Source: Nitrospira sp. (GTDB taxonomy: Bacteria; Nitrospirota; Nitrospiria; Nitrospirales; Nitrospiraceae). Taken from it: DNA of 64,000 bases. The stretch covers positions 2,530,846-2,594,845 of the forward strand of contig CP092081.1 in NCBI GenBank assembly GCA_022226935.1. The letters run 5' to 3'. The notes under the pieces were generated by a model. That model was given only the letters and a program-made list of their open reading frames with translations. It was not told where the DNA came from and searched no databases. This document shows, one piece after another, positions 53,747-62,338 of this stretch. The position numbers and the translations under genes were made by a program. The stretch's first letter is position 1, and each line of letters opens with the position of its first letter.

Positions 53747-55711
53747 GTGGGTCGCTTGCACCACAGCACCGGCGTTACCTGCGCCATCCTCTTCCTGATG
53801 TGCGGATGCTGGTCCGTCAGTGATGCTCGTCCCATTGAGAAACGGGCAAAGCCCGTCGTCACCGGCGCCGACGCGGAACAATCGATCCATATCGCCCTCA
53901 CCGAAAGCACGCCCACCAGGACCCAGGTTTTACTCGACCGCGGAGCCAATATCGAAGCCCGCAACGCCCGAGGAGCCACGCCGCTCATCACCGCGGCAGC
54001 AAGGGGCAACCTTACGCTCGTCCTCTTGCTCTTGAATCAAGGCGCGGAAGTAGACGCCCGCGATCGGGAGGGAAACACCGCGCTGCACGAAGCCAGCCTG
54101 CAAAGCCATCTGCCCTGCGTCGAAGCGCTCCTCACCGCAGGGGGGCAGACATCCATCCGGAACGGGGTTGGATTTACTCCACTTCACCAAGCAGTCAGAC
54201 GTTTCTGGGAAACGGCCGGCGAATCCCGCGCAGACCGCTTGGCGCGACAAGCCACGGTGATTCACCGGCTGCTTCGTTCGGGAGCTGATCCGCAGATGCA
54301 GGATAGCGGAGGAAGGACTCCGGTGGTATTGGCCATGGAGAGCGACAATGCCCCGCTGCAACAGGCGTTCAGCGCGCCGCTTGTTCATGCTACACCGACT
54401 GCCGTCTCTCCCCCACATCCCCAAGCGCCTGCAGAAGGATCACTCGATACCGGTCAGGCCATCGTTACGACGCCTGCCGACATCGACTCGGGCCCACGTC
54501 GCAATCCCAGTGAGGTCACCACGCCCCCATCGCCTCTGGATCAACCCAAGGAAGCGCCGGCTCTTCTCTCTGGGCAGCCACCCGCTCCACCATCCAATCC
54601 GGCAGCCGCTACTCCAGACGCGACAGATGGTAATTCCCGAGAAACATCTGCGCCAACCGGTTCAGCGCCGGCACACCCAACATTGACCGCGCCAGCTTCA
54701 CCTGACACTCAACCGATACCGACTCCGAAACCACCCGCCACGGCGCCACCGTTGCCACCAAACCCTGAACCACACATCCCCGCACCGGCGCCACAGGCAG
54801 CCGTTCGTCAGGACTCGGGCACATCAAGAGCAACCATGCAGGCATCGGTGCAGCCCTCCATCTCTCCACTGATCCAGACGGCGCCGCCGTTCGACAGTGA
54901 CAGCGCTCGACCGATCCCACCCCCGTCACCGGCTGCGACAGAAGATTCTCCACGCACGATCGTACCGACTCACTTGCCGCCGGATCATCGAGAGAGTGGC
55001 ACAGAACAAACAGCGCGCGAACCGGCGGTTCCACCGACCACAGTTGCTCAGGCTCCGTCGCCTGTTGAAACCGGCCCTCGCAGCCCTACCATTCCTCCAA
55101 CACCACCATCCCCATCGGCAGGGGAGAACGCGTGGCCCATGGTTCGCAGGGAGGAACAAACATCACCAGCCATCGTCTATAGCCGCCCGGAGGAACCAAC
55201 GGCGAAGGCCTCTCCTGCCCCCTGGCTTTTTCAGAACGTGGGATTCGGTCTGGGCTTGGGCTGGACTCATAACCTCGGACCGCGGCGGGTGGAGTCCGTC
55301 TCCGTGGCATCAAACCGCATCGTACGCATCGACGATGAACGCAACGATCTGGTGCGCGTGATGCCGGAAGTCCATCTCTGGATCGATCGGTGGGACGAAC
55401 AACGATGGAGCTGGGGGCCATTTCTCGCCGTGGCGCCGGGATCCCGGATCATCAATGCCGTAGGAGGCGGCCTCATGGTGGGATACCGGCCGCATCAACA
55501 CGATCGGTACAGTGTCAATTTCGGCATCGGCGGTACCCTGGATCTGGATACCCGTGTGCTGGGAGACGGCATCATTGCCAATGAGCCGTTGCCTCCGCGG
55601 GAAACCAGCGCCCGCACGAAGCAGACGACCGGCGCCGGGCTCCTCGTGTTCTTTTCAGTCGGATGGGATCTCTCAGCCCCTCGCCAAGCTCAGCCGCCCG
55701 AGCGCAAGTAA
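53747..55711 (+). CDS. Ankyrin-repeat lipoprotein with proline-rich linker and barrel-like C-terminus
   Basis: 654 residues. A GTG start leads into a lipoprotein signal (VTCAILFLMCGC). Residues about 40-210 hold four ankyrin-type repeats (ANIEARNARGATPLITAAA, AEVDARDREGNTALHEA, GVGFTPLHQAVRR, then ADPQMQDSGGRTPVVLAME). A proline/threonine/alanine-rich linker of about 260 residues follows, then a C-terminal domain (about 485-654) of alternating strands (FGLGLGWTHNL, YSVNFGIGGTLDLD, GAGLLVFFSVGWDL) like an outer-membrane barrel fragment. The order suggests a tethered protein that spans the periplasm. An inverted repeat (53683-53710) precedes it. Confidence 0.8.
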   Translation: MGRLHHSTGVTCAILFLMCGCWSVSDARPIEKRAKPVVTGADAEQSIHIALTESTPTRTQVLLDRGANIEARNARGATPLITAAARGNLTLVLLLLNQGAEVDARDREGNTALHEASLQSHLPCVEALLTAGGQTSIRNGVGFTPLHQAVRRFWETAGESRADRLARQATVIHRLLRSGADPQMQDSGGRTPVVLAMESDNAPLQQAFSAPLVHATPTAVSPPHPQAPAEGSLDTGQAIVTTPADIDSGPRRNPSEVTTPPSPLDQPKEAPALLSGQPPAPPSNPAAATPDATDGNSRETSAPTGSAPAHPTLTAPASPDTQPIPTPKPPATAPPLPPNPEPHIPAPAPQAAVRQDSGTSRATMQASVQPSISPLIQTAPPFDSDSARPIPPPSPAATEDSPRTIVPTHLPPDHRESGTEQTAREPAVPPTTVAQAPSPVETGPRSPTIPPTPPSPSAGENAWPMVRREEQTSPAIVYSRPEEPTAKASPAPWLFQNVGFGLGLGWTHNLGPRRVESVSVASNRIVRIDDERNDLVRVMPEVHLWIDRWDEQRWSWGPFLAVAPGSRIINAVGGGLMVGYRPHQHDRYSVNFGIGGTLDLDTRVLGDGIIANEPLPPRETSARTKQTTGAGLLVFFSVGWDLSAPRQAQPPERK

Positions 55712-55798
55712 CACAGTGCACCACATCGTCGGCAAAACTCGCGATTGACGTCACTCGCTGAAATTGACTAAGGTGGAACGCCCAAGGAGAATCAAGCA

Positions 55799-56743
55799 AT
55801 GACCACACAGCCTCAGTTTCCGAACGAGCAGACCGAAACGGGCGAATTCAGACGGCAGGATGACGCATTCCGCCAGTGGGTGACCGCAGACGGTCGATCA
55901 GGCTTTCCTGCCGCCTCCGGACGCTATCACTTGTATGTCTCCCTGGCCTGCCCTTGGGCGCATCGCACCATCATCGTCCGAAAGCTCAAGCAGCTGGAAT
56001 CGGTCATCGGGATGACCGTGGTGGATCCCATTCGCGACGAGCAGGGCTGGGCCTTTCGCAACGGACAAGGCCACTCCATCGATCCGATCAATGGATTTCG
56101 CTTCCTGAGCGAAGCCTATCGCCTGACGGACCCGGCCTACAACAGCCGCGTCACCGTGCCGGTATTGTGGGATATCGTCACGAAACGCATCGTGAGCAAT
56201 TCCGACGACGATCTCATGCGGATGTTCAATGCGGAGTTCAACCGCTTCACTGCGAGTGCGCTGGATCTCTACCCTGCGGCGCTCCGCGCGGACATCGATG
56301 CGATGAACACGTTTCTCTATGAGCAGGTGAACAACGGCGTGTACCGGGCGGGATTCGCGACTTCTCAGCGCGGCTACGAACAGGCGGCGCGATCACTCTT
56401 TGCGGCGCTCGATGAACTGGACCGCAGGCTCAGCCAACGCCGCTATCTCTTCGGCGCGCAATTCGTCGAATCCGATTGGCGGCTCTTCGTCACACTCATC
56501 CGGTTCGACGCCGTGTATCACGGGCATTTCAAATGCAATGTCCGCCGCATTATCGACTACCCGAATCTGTCCGGCTACCTTAGAGACCTCTATCAGGTGC
56601 CCGGCATCGCCGAAACGGTCAATGTCGACCATATCAAGCGTCACTACTATGTCACGCATGATGACATCAACCCGACCCGCATCGTGCCCATCGGACCGCA
56701 ACTGGATCTCGAAAGCCCTCACGGAAGAGACGCATTCTCCTGA
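55799..56743 (+). CDS. yqjG: Glutathionyl-hydroquinone reductase
   Basis: 314 residues of the Xi-class glutathione transferase family. The active-site Cys51 is in LACPWAHRTIIV, with the N-terminal YHLYVSLACPW typical of YqjG/PcpF. Additional family blocks are AEFNRFTASALDLYP, YEQVNNGVYRAGFA and DWRLFVTLIRFDAVYHGHFK. It reduces glutathionyl-hydroquinones to hydroquinones. AAGGAG lies nine bases upstream of ATG. Transcribed alone. Presence of such an enzyme suggests quinone detoxification or handling; glutathione synthesis genes are not in the window. Confidence 0.94.
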   Translation: MTTQPQFPNEQTETGEFRRQDDAFRQWVTADGRSGFPAASGRYHLYVSLACPWAHRTIIVRKLKQLESVIGMTVVDPIRDEQGWAFRNGQGHSIDPINGFRFLSEAYRLTDPAYNSRVTVPVLWDIVTKRIVSNSDDDLMRMFNAEFNRFTASALDLYPAALRADIDAMNTFLYEQVNNGVYRAGFATSQRGYEQAARSLFAALDELDRRLSQRRYLFGAQFVESDWRLFVTLIRFDAVYHGHFKCNVRRIIDYPNLSGYLRDLYQVPGIAETVNVDHIKRHYYVTHDDINPTRIVPIGPQLDLESPHGRDAFS

Positions 56744-56856
56744 TCGGCCGAGCCGCACATCCAACATGCAACTGAAACAGACGAGGTAGTTACCCTTCCT
56801 ATGCTTCGGACAAGCCTTTCATTCGGCAAGGCGACAGACGCGTCCGCACGATCTGA

Positions 56857-56982
56857 GCAGGTGGCTCACAATGGTCGTCCAACGAGGCCGCAAGGCGCGA
56901 CACGAATGAGGCGTGCCCTCCGGGTGCGTCGAGTGAGCGTCGCAACCGAGAACGACGCGGGAGGCCGTTTTCAGCCGCCTGC
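56857..56982. repeat. 126-nt structured intergenic element
   Basis: The element is bounded by GCAGGTGGCT (56857-56866) and AGCCGCCTGC (56973-56982), which pair over 10 positions with one G-U. Inside, GCGAC (56897-56901) pairs with GTCGC (56939-56943), and an apical stem GGCGTGCCC/GGGTGCGTC (56910-56918 / 56922-56930) closes on a 3-nt loop using G-U pairs in RNA. A further small palindrome follows at 56984-56997. The weak frames here (56801-56998 plus; 56799-57188 minus) look non-coding. It could be a dispersed palindromic repeat or an ncRNA. The gap 56744-57059 contains nothing else. Confidence 0.55.
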
Positions 56983-57059
56983 CCAAGAATTTTCTTGAGC
57001 CGCAGTGGCTCCCTGGCATATGGTGAGCCAGTCATGCTGTTCAGCAGAAAGGATCCTCT

Positions 57060-57737
57060 ATGCGTCATGTGACCGGTGCCGTTTTCGCAGTGGTGCTTCT
57101 CATGTCCTCGCTTAGTTGGGCCGCGGCCCCCGAACCGGCCAACGATGAGCAGAAAACCTTGTATGCCCTGGGGGCAGCCATCAGCCAATCGCTGATGCCC
57201 TTCACGCTGAACGAGTCCGAACTCGAATTCGTCAAGGCCGGTCTGGCCGACGGCGTGCTGAAGCGCTCACAGAAGGTGGACATGAATGTGTACGGGCCGA
57301 AGATTCAGCAGATGCAACAGGTCCGATCCAATGCGCTGGCCGACGTCGAGAAGAAAGCCGGCGCTGCATTCCTGGCCAAAGCGGCGGCGGAACCTGGCGC
57401 CAAGAAGACGGAATCGGGCGCCATTGTGACGATGATCAAGGAAGGCAAAGGCGCAAGTCCGAAAGCCACGGATACGGTCAAGGTTCATTACCATGGCACC
57501 CTGACCGACGGAACTGTCTTCGACAGCTCTGTGAAACGTGGCGAACCGGCCACCTTTCCGCTGAACCAGGTGATCAAATGTTGGACCGAAGCGGTACAGT
57601 TGATCAAGGTCGGCGGCAAGAGCAAGCTCGTCTGCCCGTCCGGCATCGCCTACGGCGACCGTGGGTCACCCCCGGTGATCAAGCCCGGAGCCACCCTGGT
57701 CTTTGAAGTGGAACTGCTGGATATCGTCAAGCCATAG
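57060..57737 (+). CDS. FKBP-type peptidyl-prolyl isomerase, periplasmic (Mip/FkpA-like)
   Basis: 225 residues with a signal peptide (AVFAVVLLMSSLSWA). An N-terminal helical dimerisation domain (about 25-105: YALGAAISQSLMPF, ELEFVKAGLADGV) is followed by the FKBP domain (about 115-225): VKVHYHGTLTDGTVFDSS, PLNQVIKCWTEAVQL, and PSGIAYGDRG then TLVFEVELLDI. It catalyses proline isomerisation in envelope proteins. Cys at KCWTEA and LVCPSG are atypical but compatible with a disulfide in the periplasm. AAGGATCC lies upstream of ATG. Confidence 0.95.
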   Translation: MRHVTGAVFAVVLLMSSLSWAAAPEPANDEQKTLYALGAAISQSLMPFTLNESELEFVKAGLADGVLKRSQKVDMNVYGPKIQQMQQVRSNALADVEKKAGAAFLAKAAAEPGAKKTESGAIVTMIKEGKGASPKATDTVKVHYHGTLTDGTVFDSSVKRGEPATFPLNQVIKCWTEAVQLIKVGGKSKLVCPSGIAYGDRGSPPVIKPGATLVFEVELLDIVKP

Positions 57738-57750
57738 CCTCTATTGAACG

Positions 57751-57783
57751 GGCTCTTCCGGGGTCTACGCCCCCGAAGAGTCC
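57751..57783 (+). terminator. Terminator after the FKBP gene
   Basis: GGCTCTTCCGGGG and CCCCCGAAGAGTCC form a long stem (57751-57763 / 57770-57783) with a short loop, 13 bases after the stop. A TTTT tract appears about ten bases later. Confidence 0.55.
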
Positions 57784-57846
57784 TTCCGCGGTGTTTTCCC
57801 CTTTCTCACTTAAGTATTCTTCAGAGACCTCCGATAGACATAGCAG

Positions 57847-57870
57847 GGCCTTACATTGCGATGTGAGGCC
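57847..57870 (+). promoter_or_regulatory. Leader hairpin before the REC-HATPase gene
   Basis: GGCCTTACAT (57847-57856) and ATGTGAGGCC (57861-57870) pair over ten positions with one G-U around a 4-nt loop TGCG. No T tract. It sits 57 bases before ATG 57927 and may be an RNA control element. Confidence 0.35.
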
Positions 57871-57926
57871 ACACCCTACGCCTTCTCCCCCGATAGCTTG
57901 GCCGGCAACCGGAGGTGCTCCATATT

Positions 57927-58850
57927 ATGATCTTCCCTCAACCAGAGCTGTTACTCGTCGATGACTCTCCACTGAACCTGAAGATTCTGATGGAGTTTCT
58001 TCCCGATCGTCAATATCGCTGCACCACCGCGCAAGGAGGCCAGCAAGCCTGGGATATGTTGGAAGCTGAGCCCGATCGCTTCCACGCCGTGCTGCTCGAC
58101 CGCATCATGCCCGGGATGGATGGGATGGAAGTCCTCCACAAGATGAAACACCATGAGGCGCTGAGCCAGATTCCCGTCATCATGCAGACTGCGGCTTCGA
58201 CACATCAACAGACCCTGGAAGGACTACAGGCAGGAGCCTACTATTATCTGGCTAAACCGTTCGACCAAGCGACGCTGCAAGCCATCGTTGATGCCGCGGT
58301 CCGCGACCATATCAGCTATCTCGACATTCGGCAGGATCTGCGCCGGACCACGACGACCATGCGCCTGTTGGAGTCCGGAACATTCCACTTCAAAACGCCC
58401 GAGGAAGCGAGAAACTTGGCCATGCTGCTCGCGCACGCTTATCCCGATGCCCATCGAGTGGTCACCGGCATCCTCGAATTGACCTTGAATGCGATCGAAC
58501 ACGGCAACCTGAGCATCGGATACAAGGAAAAGTCACGCCTCATCGAGGAAGATAAGCTGGAGGAGGAAATCGCCCATCGGCTGAGCTCGCCCCCTTACTC
58601 CTCGCGTGTCGCCACGGCGAAATTTTCCCGCCAGCCGCATGGACTGTCATTACACATCACCGATCAAGGGAACGGATTCGACTGGAAAAAATACCTGGAC
58701 TTCGACCCTGAACGCGCCTTTGATACCCACGGACGCGGAATCGCCATGGCCAACAAGGTCAGCTTCGATTCCATCGAGTACCGCGGGAACGGCAACCAGG
58801 TGATGACGGTGCTCCACCTTGAGCAAGCGGCACCGGCCCTGGCGGTATAG
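57927..58850 (+). CDS. Response regulator with anti-sigma-type HATPase output
   Basis: 307 residues. Receiver domain (about 7-130) with phospho-acceptor Asp58 in VLLDRIMPGM and Lys in YLAKPFDQ. After a helical linker comes an RsbW/SpoIIAB-like HATPase_c_2 domain (about 160-300), seen in GILELTLNAIEHGNLSIGY, HITDQGNGFDWKKY and DTHGRGIAMANKV. Such proteins couple a phosphorelay to partner switching, controlling a sigma factor or anti-anti-sigma factor. GGAGG lies 11 bases upstream of the ATG; GTG 57915 is possible. No anti-anti-sigma gene is adjacent. Confidence 0.88.
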   Translation: MIFPQPELLLVDDSPLNLKILMEFLPDRQYRCTTAQGGQQAWDMLEAEPDRFHAVLLDRIMPGMDGMEVLHKMKHHEALSQIPVIMQTAASTHQQTLEGLQAGAYYYLAKPFDQATLQAIVDAAVRDHISYLDIRQDLRRTTTTMRLLESGTFHFKTPEEARNLAMLLAHAYPDAHRVVTGILELTLNAIEHGNLSIGYKEKSRLIEEDKLEEEIAHRLSSPPYSSRVATAKFSRQPHGLSLHITDQGNGFDWKKYLDFDPERAFDTHGRGIAMANKVSFDSIEYRGNGNQVMTVLHLEQAAPALAV

Positions 58851-58927
58851 AGACGCCGTTCACGTCCGACTGCTCTCCGCCCCATCACCTCCGCTCAAAT
58901 CCGACTACCCGGCGCGGCGCCGAACGC

Positions 58928-60328
58928 CTAGCGAATCTCGAGACGTGATACCGCATACCACCGGTCCGCTCGTTTGCCCTCGATCGCTACCTCGACCATT
59001 GCAGAGCGGGCATCTTCGGAAAGAATCGCCACATCCAACGTATACGAACCGGCAAGAACAGTTTTGGGCAACACCACCGTATCCTCGGCCCGGTGCGGGG
59101 GTCCAGGCAGCCACTGCTTCAGATCGGCAGAACTGATCCACTGCGCCACGACTTGGTCTGTGCCGGACCGCAATCGATACGCCAGCGGCCAAGCATGATA
59201 GATCGGCGCCACGCCTTTATTCTCCCACCGTGATTGAATGACGATCGACTCACCCGCGCCGCTCACTCCCGGATGGGTCAGCTCGCGCAGCACAAATCGA
59301 TACCCGATCTTCTTCAGAAACTCATTGAAGCGGGGCCGCCATGCGGCCGGCACCGGCTTCGACTTGGCGTTCAACACCGAGACATGCCATTCAAGCCCCT
59401 TCTCCAGGATCCGGTCGAGATCGAATCCCCGCTCGTACCATTCATGGATATAGCCGCAGACTTCCATCTGCACCGGCCCGCGCTTCCACGCATCGGCGAT
59501 CGCCGGCTCCTCCAACACCGGCGCGTAGGCATGTTCCATGTGATTCCAATCGGGACTGAAATAGCCGTAGTCTCCGAAACAATCCCCTCGCCAGCCGGCC
59601 CCTCGCGTCGTCGCATATTTCAGTTGCCCGCCGTGCAACATCACGAGCGGAGTGCCGGCAAAATATTTGAGATACCAATCCGTAATCGCGACCTGATTGG
59701 CCTCACTGGGATAATAGGCCTTGCACTGCGCCTCCACGCCCCCACAGCAGGCCGTATTCCATTCGCCCCAACAACCCACCGATCCGATATCCACATGATC
59801 GATGTCGAGCGATCGGCCATACCGGTTGCCGAAGGCGCGGATGAGCCGCTCATGGTAGTCGAGAAAAATGGGATGGTTATAGTCGGGGAAAATGCCGTCC
59901 GATTCCTTGACGCTGCCGACCCCCTTATCGAGCAGCCATTGCGGGGTGCCGGTCTTGTACTCGGAGACGATCCGGATGGCGAGTGTCTCCCCCTTGGCCT
60001 TCGCCTGGGCGATGATCCCGTCCACCAACGCAAAATTATACTGGCCCTCCGCCGGCTCCAGCTCGGCCCAGGGCCAACGGAAATACGCCACGGTCGTATG
60101 CGGATATTCATCGGCCTTGGGCGGACGGCCGAAACCGAAGTGAAAGTCGGCAAACCCCATCCCGGGATTATCTAACACGTCGTCGATTTCCCGAGGCTGC
60201 ACCGTCACGAGCTTGCCCGTAGAACTGGCGACTGTCCCGCCCGATCCGCCGCTCAGGGGAGACACACACGCAGCCACACTCAGCCCCACGATGACCAGCA
60301 ACGCTCGCTTCCATCCCTCGCTGTGCAT
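58928..60328 (-). CDS. DUF4832-containing lipoprotein, glycoside-hydrolase-like
   Basis: 466 residues from ATG 60328 with AAAGGAG upstream. Lipoprotein signal VIVGLSVAACVSP. The N-terminal half looks like a TIM barrel of GH42/GH-A type (NPGMGFADFHF, YFRWPWAELEPAEGQYNF, DIGSVGCWGEWNT with an acidic residue), and the C-terminal part is a beta-sandwich DUF4832 (LREL to VIQSRWENKGVAPIYHAWPLAYRL). Family members are mostly uncharacterised exported enzymes. Acid catalysts at the expected places are suggestive, not proof. It has no carbohydrate genes nearby. Confidence 0.78.
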   Translation of the reverse strand: MHSEGWKRALLVIVGLSVAACVSPLSGGSGGTVASSTGKLVTVQPREIDDVLDNPGMGFADFHFGFGRPPKADEYPHTTVAYFRWPWAELEPAEGQYNFALVDGIIAQAKAKGETLAIRIVSEYKTGTPQWLLDKGVGSVKESDGIFPDYNHPIFLDYHERLIRAFGNRYGRSLDIDHVDIGSVGCWGEWNTACCGGVEAQCKAYYPSEANQVAITDWYLKYFAGTPLVMLHGGQLKYATTRGAGWRGDCFGDYGYFSPDWNHMEHAYAPVLEEPAIADAWKRGPVQMEVCGYIHEWYERGFDLDRILEKGLEWHVSVLNAKSKPVPAAWRPRFNEFLKKIGYRFVLRELTHPGVSGAGESIVIQSRWENKGVAPIYHAWPLAYRLRSGTDQVVAQWISSADLKQWLPGPPHRAEDTVVLPKTVLAGSYTLDVAILSEDARSAMVEVAIEGKRADRWYAVSRLEIR

Positions 60329-60470
60329 ACGTGCTCCTTTCATCACTCATGTTCCGGCGTGCCCTGCGCCGGTAGCTCATCCCGTCACGTATGCCACCGG
60401 ACGCATCTGACAGTAGGGCCGCACCGCAAAGTATGGTAGGGTACGCGGCCAGACACAAGGAATGCGCGAC

Positions 60471-61355
60471 ATGCCGACCTGGTTTTCAGCCTCTTCGCTT
60501 TCAGATTCCGTGGTTATTACCGGGGCATCGTCCGGCATCGGAGCGGCTTGCGCCCTCGCGTTGGACACACTCGGGTACCGTGTCTTCGCCGGTGTCCGTG
60601 ATCCCGCAGACGGCGAGAGGCTGCAGCGGCAAGCCGGTCCGCGCCTGATGCCCATTCGTCTCGATGTCACCGATTCTGCGTCGATCGCAGCCGCCAGCCA
60701 CACGGTCGCGGCCATGGTGGGCGACCGCGGCCTTGCGGGCCTGGTGAACAATGCCGGCATCGGCGTGGCCGGTCCCATCGAACTGCTGCCGCTGGCCGAT
60801 TGGCGGCGTCAATTCGAGATCAATGTGTTCGGACTGATCGCGGTCACCCAGACGTTCCTGCCGTTGATCCGCAAGGGACGAGGACGCATCATCAACATGG
60901 GCTCCATCGCCGGACGAGCCTCCATGCCCTTCATGGCCCCCTACGCTGCCTCCAAACATGCGCTGGAAGCGATCACCGATGCCCTCCGCCTCGAACTGCA
61001 ACCATGGGGCATCCGCGTCGCCCTGATTACGCCGGGCGCCATTGCGACGCCCATTTGGAGGAAGACCCGAAAAGAAGTCGATACCTGGGATGCCACCTGG
61101 AGCGAGGACCTCAAGACCCTGTATAAGGAAGGCTTCACCCGTATCAAGGAAGCCGCCACGGCAGCCGGCGAACAGGCCCAACCGGCGAACGTCGTCACTG
61201 CGGCGGTGGCGCATGCCCTGCGATCCCGCTGGCCGAACACACGGTACCTCGTCGGCTCCGACGCCGCGATTCGTTCGTGGCTCGCCCTCCTCCTTCCCGA
61301 TCGCCTCAACGATTGGATCATCACCCGTATCGTGAAGCTTCCCCGCCGCCGCTGA
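60471..61355 (+). CDS. Short-chain dehydrogenase (11-beta-HSD1/retinol dehydrogenase-like)
   Basis: 294 residues. Cofactor loop VVITGASSGIGAACAL, structural NNAG, catalytic Ser in NMGSIAGRASMP, YAASKHAL supplying Tyr and Lys, and ITPGAIATPIWRKT. This is the classical SDR type acting on steroid, retinol or fatty-acyl-like substrates. The second ATG (60471) has AAGGA nine bases upstream; the first, at 60462, sits too close. The C-terminal region WLALLLPDRLNDWIITRIV is hydrophobic and may associate with the membrane. Divergent from the DUF4832 gene. Confidence 0.88.
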   Translation: MPTWFSASSLSDSVVITGASSGIGAACALALDTLGYRVFAGVRDPADGERLQRQAGPRLMPIRLDVTDSASIAAASHTVAAMVGDRGLAGLVNNAGIGVAGPIELLPLADWRRQFEINVFGLIAVTQTFLPLIRKGRGRIINMGSIAGRASMPFMAPYAASKHALEAITDALRLELQPWGIRVALITPGAIATPIWRKTRKEVDTWDATWSEDLKTLYKEGFTRIKEAATAAGEQAQPANVVTAAVAHALRSRWPNTRYLVGSDAAIRSWLALLLPDRLNDWIITRIVKLPRRR

Positions 61356-61361
61356 CAAGCG

Positions 61362-62147
61362 TCACCGGCGGGCCGTCCGCACCATATCGATCACCTGCCC
61401 TTGCCCGTCGAGATAAATCGCGACGGTCTCATTGGGGTTCAGCTGCTCGATGGCCGGTTGCAGCAGGGGACGCACGGGAAAGGATTGAATGTCGTCGATC
61501 TTCATCCTGAGCCGCATGCGGCCGTCGCCGATCGTCACAAACGCGCCCTCCACGCGGCGCTGCGGCGCAGGCAAGGAGGAGCCGACGCCTAAATCACGAG
61601 GCTTCCCCAGCGATAATACATCGACGAGCAAATAGGCGCGATCGACCGCGAAGTCGGCCGTTTCTCCGACCTCCAGCGCGGCGAGTTTCTCCATCGTCAC
61701 AGACCGCGCGTAGAACCCCACATCACGGCCGGTATCGAGGCGAATCGTGACGCGTTCCTTTTGCGGATTGAACACCTTGCCCAACGATCCGCGAAACACT
61801 TTCGTCGGCGGCGTCTCGGCCGGACGTTGGTAGGCGACGATGTCGTCCTGGTCGTTGACCATGATCTCCACGGCCCCGCCGACCTTCAATCCACGGGCTT
61901 CGTCGCCACCGGCTTCCAGCGACAGATACCGAGGAGCCCGCTCCCCGGTCTCCACTTCCACGCGATCGCCGGTGATGCTGCGGATCGTCCCTTTCACGAG
62001 TCTGGCGCTCGCCAGAATACCCGGCACCGGTTTCAATTCCTCGATGCTGAGCCCGGACATAAGCTTGGCCGAACTGCCGCATCCGGCCAGGCACAGCAGC
62101 GTCATCACACTGACCCAAACGGAATGCCGCATGTGTAAGGCTCTCAT
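61362..62147 (-). CDS. Hypothetical lipoprotein with repeated beta domains
   Basis: About 261 residues (ATG 62147 with AAGAG; ATG 62132 is possible). The signal ends VMTLLCLAGCGSS, a lipobox. The mature part is built of short OB-like or beta-barrel segments: GTIRSITGDRVEVETGE, LKVGGAVEIMVNDQDDIVAYQRP, RVTIRLDTGRDVGFYARS and a final EQLNPNETVAIYLDGQGQVIDMV. No catalytic motif recognised. It may be a periplasmic or outer-membrane adaptor. Convergent with the SDR gene (six bases). Confidence 0.7.
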   Translation of the reverse strand: MRALHMRHSVWVSVMTLLCLAGCGSSAKLMSGLSIEELKPVPGILASARLVKGTIRSITGDRVEVETGERAPRYLSLEAGGDEARGLKVGGAVEIMVNDQDDIVAYQRPAETPPTKVFRGSLGKVFNPQKERVTIRLDTGRDVGFYARSVTMEKLAALEVGETADFAVDRAYLLVDVLSLGKPRDLGVGSSLPAPQRRVEGAFVTIGDGRMRLRMKIDDIQSFPVRPLLQPAIEQLNPNETVAIYLDGQGQVIDMVRTARR

Positions 62148-62338
62148 TCTGCTCTTGGTTATCACGGTATCCGATGATAAAACAAATCGCCGCTCCGTGG
62201 CGAGCAGAGCCGCAACCCCGCATACAGAAGGATGACCAGGTGAGTAGGATGCAACCAGGACGCCTGTCGCGGCCCTAGGCTTCCTGTGATAGGTATGCTA
62301 GAAACGCTGCTGATAAGCCGCATTCATCGGCAACCTCG

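Noticed and set aside
56799-57188. 129-codon minus-strand frame
   Set aside because: It covers the structured element and the FKBP signal peptide; composition looks like a shadow, no ribosome-binding site.
59234-60175. 313-codon plus-strand frame
   Set aside because: It is antisense to the DUF4832 gene.
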